Origin: Candidatus Saccharimonadia bacterium
GTDB lineage: Bacteria; Patescibacteriota; Saccharimonadia; Saccharimonadales; Saccharimonadaceae
Reading direction: 5' to 3'
DNA length: 11,047 bases
Assembly (NCBI GenBank): GCA_023257145.1
Contig: JALRDA010000005.1
Location: forward strand, 1-11,047
Shown: piece after piece, positions 1 to 5,720 of the stretch
Position numbering within the stretch: position 1 is the stretch's first letter
Layout of the letters: the number at the start of each line of letters is the position of its first letter
Program-made: the position numbers and the translations under genes
The notes under the pieces: model-generated
What the model was told of the DNA's origin: nothing
Databases searched by the model: none
The model's input: only the letters and a program-made list of their open reading frames with translations

Positions 1-521
1 TTAACCAGCCCCTGCTTCACTCTCATGCCCAAAAACCCAGCCACATAGACGAGCAGGCCAAACTTTAATATTTCAGCTGGCTGAATACTTCCTATTGGTC
101 CGAGATTAAACCAGCGACAGGCAGATCCACCCAATTCACACTTTGCAATCGCATCGATATGAAGGATATTCCCTGTCACAAAAAGCAGCGCACACGCCCC
201 AAGACCAATCAGCAATATTTTTAAGGCGTAGCGACGAATGAAAGAATATGGAATCGTTGCCATGGCCACAAAGGCAGCAATAGCAAACAACAGGCTGATT
301 CCTTGTTTGATAAAAAAGTATGTACTGGTGTAAAAATCCGTTCCATACGAATTATTCAAAACATTGGCACGCTGTGGGCCGATTGCATACATAATAATTA
401 GCCCCAAGAGCATCAACAACCCCATATACAGAATGATTTGATAGTCTGGTCGATGACGTCGAACGACCGCCTCGCGGACGACCGTCCCAACCTTCCCCAC
501 CGAACGCCTCATATTCTGCAT
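1..521 (-). CDS. ftsW: FtsW/RodA/SpoVE-family lipid II polymerase, N-terminal part (cut by window edge)
   Basis: SEDS-family membrane glycosyltransferase that polymerises lipid II at the division site together with the class B PBP. Only the first 173 codons lie in the window; the frame is open to base 1. The start ATG at 521 lies four bases after the mraY stop, with GGAGGT at 535-540 inside the mraY end as a ribosome-binding site, at a rather long 13-base spacing. A second in-frame ATG at 512 is possible. A basic N-terminal stretch of about 28 residues is followed by several hydrophobic segments. Then comes the family-typical run GSIQPAEILKFGLLVYVAGF, equivalent to the FQPSE-K segment of FtsW/RodA. 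Position at the end of ftsI-mraY favours FtsW over RodA, but the motifs seen cannot separate the two. Confidence 0.9.
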   Translation of the reverse strand, partial: MQNMRRSVGKVGTVVREAVVRRHRPDYQIILYMGLLMLLGLIIMYAIGPQRANVLNNSYGTDFYTSTYFFIKQGISLLFAIAAFVAMATIPYSFIRRYALKILLIGLGACALLFVTGNILHIDAIAKCELGGSACRWFNLGPIGSIQPAEILKFGLLVYVAGFLGMRVKQGLV

Positions 522-525
522 GATC

Positions 526-1566
526 CTAGACGTGACCTCCGGCGAGTGAAAGTAGGACACCCAAGAAGCCAGCGATACAAGCAATCACCCAGAAACGCAT
601 CGTCACTTTCGTTTCAGGCCATCCGTTTGCTTCTAGATGATGGTGAATCGGTGCCGAAATAAACACCTTACGATGAAAGAACTTTTTGCTGAGAATCTGA
701 ATCAGACTTGAACCTGCCTCTAAGACAAAGATAATACCGATTAATGGAAGAAGGAATAATGTATTCGTCATCATCGCTACAACACCTAAACTGGTACCAA
801 AGGCAAAGCTTCCCACATCGCCCATAAAGAAACGTGCGGGATAGATATTGAACCAAAGATAACTTAGTAGTGCGCCAACGACGGTAAAACAAAAGCCCGC
901 AAGTAGAACTTGACCTTGCAACAACCCAATCACTCCGAACGTCCCAAAGCTGATCGCAAGAAGACCTCCAGCTAGACCGTCCAGTCCGTCGCTGATATTA
1001 ACCGCGTTACTTGTCGCAACAACAGCAAAGGCAAACAGAGGCACAATCAGCCAACCCAGCTCCCAGTCACCGATAAACGGCAAGTGAACAGCATCGACGC
1101 CTATATTCTGGTAAAACCACCAGCCTAGACCCAGGGCAAGTGCACTAATCATCGCGAACTTAAGTCCAGAACGCAGTCCAGCAACACCAGTTCCTTGTCC
1201 GCGAATATTAATAATATCGTCAAGCAGCCCTACTAGCCCGCCACCGATCAGCGCAGCCAACGGAAGGTACGTTTCGGCTCGATCCCAGTTAAAGGCGCCC
1301 GTAATGACCACAATCGAAATAATACCGATCAACCCGGCCATCGTAGGAATGTTACGTTTAAATTTTTCGGCATGCAACTTGGTGAACACCTCGAGCACTT
1401 CACCGGTCGTGCTGGTCATACGCTGTTTTTTCCAAAACTTATAGCGATAGGCTAAATAAGTGTAAATCGGTGTCAGCATCATCGCCAGCAAAAATGCCGC
1501 CATACTCAGTACAAACGTTCCCGTTAAATCCTGCGTCAGTATGCCATGCGTATTTGTGTCATTCAT
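526..1566 (-). CDS. mraY: phospho-N-acetylmuramoyl-pentapeptide-transferase MraY
   Basis: Transfers phospho-MurNAc-pentapeptide from UDP to undecaprenyl phosphate, making lipid I at the inner face of the membrane. The protein has 346 residues, near the usual 320-360, with about ten hydrophobic segments. Catalytic signatures are present: the Asp pair D116-D117 in GLLDDIINI, the NAVNISDGLDG loop (N187-G197), FMGD ending at D250, and the PIHHHLE histidine triad at 308-310. Start ATG at 1566 is nine bases after the ftsI stop, with a GAAAGG ribosome-binding site at 1580-1585 (13-base spacing). In most bacteria murE or murF precedes mraY and murD follows it. Here ftsI precedes it and ftsW follows directly, so lipid I synthesis and septal polymerisation are co-transcribed without the Mur ligases. 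Confidence 0.97.
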   Translation of the reverse strand: MNDTNTHGILTQDLTGTFVLSMAAFLLAMMLTPIYTYLAYRYKFWKKQRMTSTTGEVLEVFTKLHAEKFKRNIPTMAGLIGIISIVVITGAFNWDRAETYLPLAALIGGGLVGLLDDIINIRGQGTGVAGLRSGLKFAMISALALGLGWWFYQNIGVDAVHLPFIGDWELGWLIVPLFAFAVVATSNAVNISDGLDGLAGGLLAISFGTFGVIGLLQGQVLLAGFCFTVVGALLSYLWFNIYPARFFMGDVGSFAFGTSLGVVAMMTNTLFLLPLIGIIFVLEAGSSLIQILSKKFFHRKVFISAPIHHHLEANGWPETKVTMRFWVIACIAGFLGVLLSLAGGHV

Positions 1567-1575
1567 CGTTTTGTT

Positions 1576-3330
1576 TTAGCCTTTCGGTTGCAGTTTCATA
1601 TAGTCAAGCATCCAGTTAGATATATCGGTAAAGATTGGTAATGCATCGACACTACCAGTGAGGTTCATATCTTTACCGGATACTTGCACCATTATGACAT
1701 ACTTCGGTCCGCTACTGCTACTGTCATTGCCACCGAACCCAAGATACGTACCGACCGTTTCATTATCGACGTACTTGCCGTCGCGAAGCGTCTGCGACGT
1801 TCCGGTCTTTCCACCGGTATAATACCCCTTTGTATCTTTACCACTATAGAAAGCTGCGCGTGCTTCATGAATCATAGCTCGCACTTTGTCCGACGCAGAT
1901 GCACTAATTACATTACTTTTCGTCGGCTTGGCTGATGCACTAGTAAATTGAGTGCCGTCATCGCTCATCTTTCCGGCAATAACGGTTGGGGTATAATATG
2001 TACCACCGTTAATAATAGTGCTAAACGCCGCACACACTTGTACCATCGTCACATCCATACCCTGACCAAATGACATATTTGAATACCGAACCGCCCCACC
2101 ATCCTGGTCGGTCGGAGCCACAACCGTTCCGCGAGCTTCGCCGGCCAATTCAATACCAGTTAGCTCACCCAAGCCGAACTTGTCATGGAAATAATTATAG
2201 ATAGTATCGCGAGCACCCCTCGTGATATTATTGCCATCGCCTAACTTCTGAGCAATCGTTACAAACCCTGTATTCAGTGAGTAATTCAGCGCGCGCTGAT
2301 AGGTAATTGAACCTGTCTGCCCTTTCGTCGCGTTTGTGATCGTACGATCGGCCACCTTGATAAAGTCAGTATTATTATAGGTCGAATCAGGCTCGACAAT
2401 ACCCTTATCCAGGCCTATCGCCATCGTCAGCGTCTTGATGTCAGAACCCGGTTCATATGGCACACTGATTGTCCCGTTATTAAACGCAGCAGGGTCAGTT
2501 ACTTCGTTAAGTTTCGCCGGGTTGTAGGTTGGTAGATTTGCCATAGCCATCACCTTGCCTGACTGCGGATCCATTACCATCACACTCCCCTCTTTTGCGC
2601 CCGATTTTGCCATACCTTCGGCAAGTGCTTTTTCGCTATATGACTGTATGTTGCGATCGATCGTCATAACGACATTCTCACCATTTTGCGCTGGCGTATT
2701 AACATTATTCTTTCCGATAGTGAGCGGTACGTCGCGCACGTCAGCAACTGTTTGTAATAAGCCGTCTTTACCATTCAATCGATCGTTTAAGGCACTCTCA
2801 ATTCCATACTGCCCTTTGCCCTCAAAGTTCACAAATCCAAGCGTCTGTGCGGCCAGTGAGCCTTCTGGATAAACACGCTGCGTCTCGCGCTGAAAGCCAA
2901 GACCACTCAACTTTTTCTCTTTCAGCATCTCTGCCTGCTTTAATGAAACCTTTGTCGCCAGGATCTGATAACGCGATTCCTTTTTAGCCAAAAGCTTGTC
3001 TAGATTCGCACGCGCATTACCGCCGGCAATCTCTTGAATTGCGTCAATAATGGGCTGTGGTTTTTTGATAATTTTCGGATCGGCAAAGACAGTATACACA
3101 GTTTCATTCATGACGACCTTTACCGGCTTTCCGGCATCCATAGCATAAATCTGTCCGCGTTCCGCTGGAATAACAAGTTGGCGCAGCTGCTCTTCCTGCG
3201 CGGCGGCGACATAAAATTCATGTCGAATCACCTGCAAATAAAAAAGCCGCACAATGAATACAGCCATGATAATCAACACTATCACAGCCAGTAGTCGTGG
3301 GCGGCTTCCTTTTGCTAAATCTAATTGCAT
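1576..3330 (-). CDS. ftsI: class B penicillin-binding protein, septal peptidoglycan transpeptidase FtsI
   Basis: Crosslinks septal peptidoglycan stem peptides as partner of FtsW. The protein has 584 residues. A single membrane anchor lies at about residues 13-34 after a basic start. The PBP dimerisation domain includes the RGQIYAMD segment (59-65). The transpeptidase domain starts near 245 and carries all three active-site motifs: SDIK (S296-K299, catalytic Ser), SLN (351-353) and KTG (508-510). No PASTA repeats follow; the protein ends about 75 residues after KTG. Start ATG at 3330 is three bases after the ftsL-like stop; no clear Shine-Dalgarno is visible, so translation may be coupled. Direct linkage to ftsL, mraY and ftsW argues for the division PBP rather than an elongation PBP2. 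Confidence 0.95.
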   Translation of the reverse strand: MQLDLAKGSRPRLLAVIVLIIMAVFIVRLFYLQVIRHEFYVAAAQEEQLRQLVIPAERGQIYAMDAGKPVKVVMNETVYTVFADPKIIKKPQPIIDAIQEIAGGNARANLDKLLAKKESRYQILATKVSLKQAEMLKEKKLSGLGFQRETQRVYPEGSLAAQTLGFVNFEGKGQYGIESALNDRLNGKDGLLQTVADVRDVPLTIGKNNVNTPAQNGENVVMTIDRNIQSYSEKALAEGMAKSGAKEGSVMVMDPQSGKVMAMANLPTYNPAKLNEVTDPAAFNNGTISVPYEPGSDIKTLTMAIGLDKGIVEPDSTYNNTDFIKVADRTITNATKGQTGSITYQRALNYSLNTGFVTIAQKLGDGNNITRGARDTIYNYFHDKFGLGELTGIELAGEARGTVVAPTDQDGGAVRYSNMSFGQGMDVTMVQVCAAFSTIINGGTYYTPTVIAGKMSDDGTQFTSASAKPTKSNVISASASDKVRAMIHEARAAFYSGKDTKGYYTGGKTGTSQTLRDGKYVDNETVGTYLGFGGNDSSSSGPKYVIMVQVSGKDMNLTGSVDALPIFTDISNWMLDYMKLQPKG

Positions 3331-3333
3331 ATT

Positions 3334-3684
3334 TTATTCGCTAACGTAGTTTGTCGAGACTGGCTTGTCCATAGATTTGGCCACGTTACTATTCTTGATA
3401 TTCTCAAGTGCAGTAAGTCGCGCATTTTCAATCTCTAGGTCTGCTTGCTTTGTCGTCAAATCAGCGATCTTCGTATCAATCTCCTGCGCCTGATAGTCAT
3501 AGCTAGTCGCACGAGTTGCCTGCGTTAAGTATATCAAGCCGAGCACGGTAATCATAAGGGCGACAAGCACCGTATGAGTCACTGGGCCGAGTTTGACGTT
3601 CGAAGTGTAGCGTGTCGTATTCTGGTTTCGACTCCAGTTGCTTGCACGTCGAGAACTAAACTGTGTGGTTCGTTGGTAAGACAT
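3334..3684 (-). CDS. ftsL: FtsL-like bitopic division protein
   Basis: Probable FtsL, the small bitopic protein that bridges FtsW-FtsI and the FtsB/DivIC partner at the septum. The family diverges too much in sequence for a motif match, so the call rests on architecture and place. It has 116 residues: a basic, Ser/Thr/Asn-rich cytoplasmic tail (1-33), one membrane helix (about 36-54), then a periplasmic segment (62-98) with heptad-like spacing of I/L/A typical of a coiled coil. It sits between rsmH and ftsI, the classical ftsL position. The leader is A-rich without a Shine-Dalgarno sequence; an A-rich unstructured start could suffice. FtsB/DivIC is an alternative name for the same architecture. 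Confidence 0.8.
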   Translation of the reverse strand: MSYQRTTQFSSRRASNWSRNQNTTRYTSNVKLGPVTHTVLVALMITVLGLIYLTQATRATSYDYQAQEIDTKIADLTTKQADLEIENARLTALENIKNSNVAKSMDKPVSTNYVSE

Positions 3685-3728
3685 ATTATATTTTTATTTC
3701 TGTTATTTTTGTTTGTTGTAATCTTGAC

Positions 3729-3758
3729 GGCATGTCCGCCTTTTATAGCGGACATGCC
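3729..3758 (-). other. 11-bp perfect hairpin upstream of ftsL
   Basis: Arms GGCATGTCCGC (3729-3739) and GCGGACATGCC (3748-3758) enclose an 8-base loop. It lies nine bases past the stop of the candidate small ORF and 44 bases before the ftsL start on the minus strand. On the minus strand no U-run follows the stem, so it is not a standard terminator. It may act as an mRNA stabiliser or processing site, a pause or attenuation element, or a protein-binding dyad. Confidence 0.6.
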
Positions 3759-3766
3759 CAATTTAT

Positions 3767-3832
3767 TTATTTAAAACGTACAGTAACTTGAGTTTCTACT
3801 GATGCGTTTTGTACTGGGATGTGAATTGGCAT
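3767..3832 (-). CDS. candidate 21-residue small protein or leader peptide between rsmH and ftsL
   Basis: Short frame from ATG at 3832 to TAA at 3767, encoding a peptide that starts MPIHIPVQNA and ends TVRFK. It is preceded by AAAGGG at 3842-3847, nine bases from the ATG. This is a better ribosome-binding site than that of ftsL and is the same AAAGGG used by rsmH. It begins 27 bases after the rsmH stop, and the 11-bp hairpin follows it directly. I know no matching family. It could be a real small protein, a leader peptide controlling ftsL, or chance. Only the site, the frame and the position support it. Confidence 0.35.
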   Translation of the reverse strand: MPIHIPVQNASVETQVTVRFK

Positions 3833-3858
3833 TATTTTGTGCCCTTTCGTTTTTTGTT

Positions 3859-4749
3859 TTATTTTTTCACTGCCCCACGAAGTTTTGCACTACGTGAACG
3901 CGGATTGTGAACATCGTAAATGTCTCCTGCGAGCGGCTTTTTGGTCGTTAACTGCAGTTCGGCCTCGTATCCAGCATTCTTCTGTTCGTTGAAATACTGT
4001 TTCACGATCCGATCCTCCAGACTATGGAAGCTGATAATACCAACCCTCCCCCCTGACTTTAATAGTTTTGGGATCAGTGGCATTAGTTCTTCAACTTGCC
4101 GTAGTTCTTGATTGACCGCAATGCGGAGCGCTTGGAATGTTCGCGTCGCTGGGTGGATTTTCTTCCACTTGCCTACGTGAACACTAACAACAAGATCGGC
4201 GAGTTGTTTGGTTGTCCGAATTGGTCGGTTAGTCACAATTGCATCAGCAATGCGCCGCGCAAACCCAGTCGGTTCCTCACCATAGGTTTTAATGATACGG
4301 ATAAGCTCGTCTTTTGATGCCCGATTCACCAGCGTTTCAGCTGATATGTCCTGGCGACGATCCATCCGCATATCAAGCGGACCATCATGTGTAAAGGAAA
4401 ACCCTCGTTCGCTCTTGTCGAGCTGTGGTGATGACACCCCCAAATCAACAAGAACGATATCAAATTGCCTACCCTCTTCAACCAGGCTGCGAGCAGCACT
4501 GACGAAATCGGTATGCAATAAAGTAACCCCTGCGTTCGTAAACTCGCCAAGTTCTGCAATTGCAAAACTGTCGCGGTCAACTAATACAGAAGCCTCGTAG
4601 TTTTTGGTTTTTTCTAGTACACGTCGTGCATGACCACCATATCCCGCCGTGAGATCGAGATAATTCTCTCCCTCAATAGGATGTAGCAAATCAAGTGTCG
4701 CGTCTAGTAAAACCGGAACATGTTGTGGTGGATGTTCTTTAATACTCAT
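3859..4749 (-). CDS. rsmH: 16S rRNA (cytosine-1402-N4)-methyltransferase RsmH (MraW)
   Basis: SAM-dependent methyltransferase that N4-methylates C1402 in the decoding centre of 16S rRNA, acting on the small subunit. The protein has 296 residues, close to the usual 300-315. Diagnostic segments in order are HVPVLL near the start, the SAM-binding DLTAGYGGHAR (about 32-42), VLVDLGVSSPQLD (about 99-111), RGFSFTHDGPLDMRMD (about 115-130), and near the end IISFHSLEDRIVKQYF. Classical position is right after mraZ, but here a 333-base gap intervenes. The ATG at 4749 has AAAGGG at 4756-4761 as ribosome-binding site, six bases away, and that site lies in a stable hairpin. Product certain; regulation inferred. 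Confidence 0.97.
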   Translation of the reverse strand: MSIKEHPPQHVPVLLDATLDLLHPIEGENYLDLTAGYGGHARRVLEKTKNYEASVLVDRDSFAIAELGEFTNAGVTLLHTDFVSAARSLVEEGRQFDIVLVDLGVSSPQLDKSERGFSFTHDGPLDMRMDRRQDISAETLVNRASKDELIRIIKTYGEEPTGFARRIADAIVTNRPIRTTKQLADLVVSVHVGKWKKIHPATRTFQALRIAVNQELRQVEELMPLIPKLLKSGGRVGIISFHSLEDRIVKQYFNEQKNAGYEAELQLTTKKPLAGDIYDVHNPRSRSAKLRGAVKK

Positions 4750-4784
4750 AAACTACCCTTTACTATACCATAAAGTGTAGTTTA
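4749..4784 (-). promoter_or_regulatory. 13-bp hairpin/dyad covering the rsmH ribosome-binding site and a -10-like element
   Basis: On the minus strand the arms are TAAACTAC-A-CTTTA and TAAAG-G-GTAGTTTA, 13 pairs with one A/G mismatch, closing an 8-base loop TGGTATAG. The 3' arm contains AAAGGG, the rsmH Shine-Dalgarno (4756-4761), and its last base is the A of the rsmH start codon. If folded in mRNA it would hide the initiation site. The loop side also carries an extended -10-like TGGTATAGT (TATAGT at 4762-4767), and the 10-mer TATAGTAAAG recurs at the mraZ promoter. So this may instead be a weak internal promoter overlapped by an operator dyad. Confidence 0.55.
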
Positions 4785-5048
4785 CTCGAGATCACCTAAC
4801 TGGCAGCAGAGCTTTTTTGTGTTTGTTGTGTTGTGTTTGTTTTTGTATATAAGTGGTTGAACGAAGTCGGCAGCGCCAGAGGCAACTTATAATCCTATTC
4901 GTCCAATTGAGAGACTTATGTGTGAGGTGGAGTTTTTTGGGAGGTGTTGTGTTTAAGGAAGGTGCGTCGGTATTTTTTTAGTGGTACCGTAGGTCCACTT
5001 GCTCTACTACCAGATAGTTGATCTCGAGAGTGTATCTTTTACTATCTG
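4785..5048 (-). ncRNA. candidate structured RNA element in the mraZ-rsmH gap
   Basis: No credible ORF lies between rsmH and mraZ (4750-5082), but the stretch is full of complementary segments. 4785-4794 (CTCGAGATCA on the plus strand) pairs with 5019-5028, 4800-4803 with 5010-5013, and 4808-4812 with 5001-5005. Together this is a 19-pair long-range closing helix with symmetrical 5x5 and 4x4 internal loops. Inside lies a hairpin at 4980-4999 (5 bp, one bulge, 3 bp, loop of three). An 8-bp stem, 5011-5018 with 5041-5048, competes with part of the closing helix and presents 5019-5028 in its loop. Between them, the minus-strand RNA has an unstructured A/C-rich run (4813-4846) and C-rich segments (4925-4966). 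It could be a long cis-regulatory region of rsmH or an independent small RNA. The strand is assumed from the operon. I could not match it to tmRNA, RNase P RNA, SRP RNA or 6S RNA. Confidence 0.4.
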
Positions 5049-5082
5049 ATGCGAATTGTTAAAGTACTGCAGGATAACTTCC

Positions 5083-5445
5083 CTATACGTCAGCGGTTGC
5101 CGGTAAAATGCGCCAATATGCGCCGGCTCGGACAGCGATCAATTCTCGGTCGATTCCAGCATATTCAAGCAGGTGTTGCTCGATAGTAACGCGACCTTGT
5201 TTTTGGTCGAGTTCTACACTGGTCTTTCCTCGACGGAAACGAACATTTAAATCTGCAACCTTCTCATCGAGAATGCTACCATCTAAAGCCGGTTCCACTT
5301 CTTTGTTCCACACGTTTTGTGGGTACATATGAAGATATTGACCAAAGCCTCTAGTCAGTACGACGCCGCTAGCGAATTCATTTCGAAGTTCTGTCGGTAT
5401 TGTTAACCGACGCTTGTCGTCAAGCTTTCTTTCGAAATAGTCCAT
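5083..5445 (-). CDS. mraZ: transcriptional regulator MraZ
   Basis: DNA-binding regulator at the head of the dcw cluster; in E. coli it represses its own promoter through TGGG repeats. Two SpoVT/AbrB-type half-domains are visible. The first carries LDDKRRLTIP (about residues 8-17, the family DxKGRxxxP signature with R in place of G); the second carries ELDQKQGRVTI. With the ATG at 5445 the protein has 120 residues, shorter than the usual 140-150. I prefer this ATG over the GTG at 5454: the AGGGGA ribosome-binding site sits 11 bases from the ATG but only two from the GTG, and the ATG places the DxK motif as in E. coli MraZ. TGGG repeats upstream support autoregulation. Confidence 0.95.
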   Translation of the reverse strand: MDYFERKLDDKRRLTIPTELRNEFASGVVLTRGFGQYLHMYPQNVWNKEVEPALDGSILDEKVADLNVRFRRGKTSVELDQKQGRVTIEQHLLEYAGIDRELIAVRAGAYWRILPATADV

Positions 5446-5532
5446 CGCTGGCACTGTCCCCTGCCTTGTAGGCTTTTACGTTATGGGTTGTTTTTTAATT
5501 AGTGGTTTGGTGTTTATTTTTCTGTGGTGTTA

Positions 5533-5583
5533 CCCACTTCTTTCCACTGGCTTTACTATAATACCCACAGTTACCCACGACAA
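5533..5583 (-). promoter_or_regulatory. mraZ promoter with MraZ-box-like TGGG repeats
   Basis: On the minus strand, -35 TTGTCG (5578-5583), a 17-base spacer and -10 TATAGT (5555-5560) predict a start near 5548 and a leader of about 100 bases. Superimposed are repeats reading GTGGGTAAC, GTGGGTATT, GTGGAAAGA and GTGGGTAAC. Their TGGG/TGGA cores are at 5574-5577, 5564-5567, 5543-5546 and 5533-5536. Spacing is 10, 21 and 10 bases, so two helical-turn pairs, one in the promoter spacer and one just downstream of the start. E. coli MraZ boxes are TGGG-type direct repeats at about 10-base pitch, so MraZ autorepression is the natural reading. Confidence 0.75.
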
Positions 5584-5620
5584 GCCCTATTTTTACTATT
5601 ATTTGTGCGCCGCCTAACTT

Positions 5621-5642
5621 TTATCCACAGTATAGTGGATAA
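5621..5642. promoter_or_regulatory. perfect dyad made of two DnaA-box-like half-sites
   Basis: TTATCCAC (5621-5628) and GTGGATAA (5635-5642) are exact inverted repeats around AGTATA. On the plus strand TTATCCACA (5621-5629) is a perfect match to the DnaA-box consensus TTATNCACA. The opposing site, TTATCCACT on the minus strand, matches 8 of 9. The central six bases read TATACT on the minus strand, itself -10-like. The site is 38 bases upstream of the mraZ -35 box, between that promoter and the terminator of the preceding unit. It may be a DnaA site or an operator for another dimeric regulator. Confidence 0.45.
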
Positions 5643-5666
5643 CTGCCCTACTTTACGGGGGTGCAG

Positions 5667-5701
5667 AAAAATACCACACAGGTGGTCTGTGTGGTATTTT
5701 T
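5667..5701. terminator. strong symmetrical intrinsic terminator
   Basis: Arms AAAAATACCACACAG (5667-5681) and CTGTGTGGTATTTTT (5687-5701) pair perfectly over 15 bp with loop GTGGT. The minus-strand transcript has an A-run before and a U-run after the stem, so it works in both directions. It starts 19 bases after the stop of the 67-residue gene and separates that unit from the mraZ promoter. Confidence 0.92.
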
Positions 5702-5720
5702 AGCTATAGAATAGTGTTGT

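Noticed and set aside
1684..1935. Plus-strand frames inside ftsI, and similar ones in rsmH, yvcK and the helicase
   Set aside because: All lie opposite genes with clear family motifs, have no ribosome-binding sites and encode unconvincing Cys/Ser/Arg-rich peptides; they are shadows.
3685..3690. TATAAT directly before the ftsL ATG as a promoter
   Set aside because: It touches the start codon, so transcription would begin inside the third codon with no later Met before residue 44; more likely part of an A/T-rich leader.
3729..3758. Hairpin upstream of ftsL as an intrinsic terminator
   Set aside because: No U-run follows it on the minus strand and there is no plus-strand gene to terminate; it would also cut ftsL-ftsW off from the operon.
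3579..3761. 60-codon minus-strand frame overlapping the hairpin and the ftsL start region
   Set aside because: It overlaps ftsL in another frame, reads through the perfect hairpin and has no ribosome-binding site; the ftsL frame has a clear membrane helix and coiled coil.
4785..5048. Gap RNA as tmRNA, RNase P RNA, SRP RNA or tRNA
   Set aside because: I looked for the tmRNA ends and tag reading frame, the RNase P GAGGAAAGTCC and ACAGAA blocks, the SRP tetraloop region and a tRNA cloverleaf on both strands and found none.
5446..5454. GTG at 5454 as the mraZ start
   Set aside because: Only two bases separate it from the AGGGGA ribosome-binding site; the ATG at 5445 has normal spacing and better family alignment.
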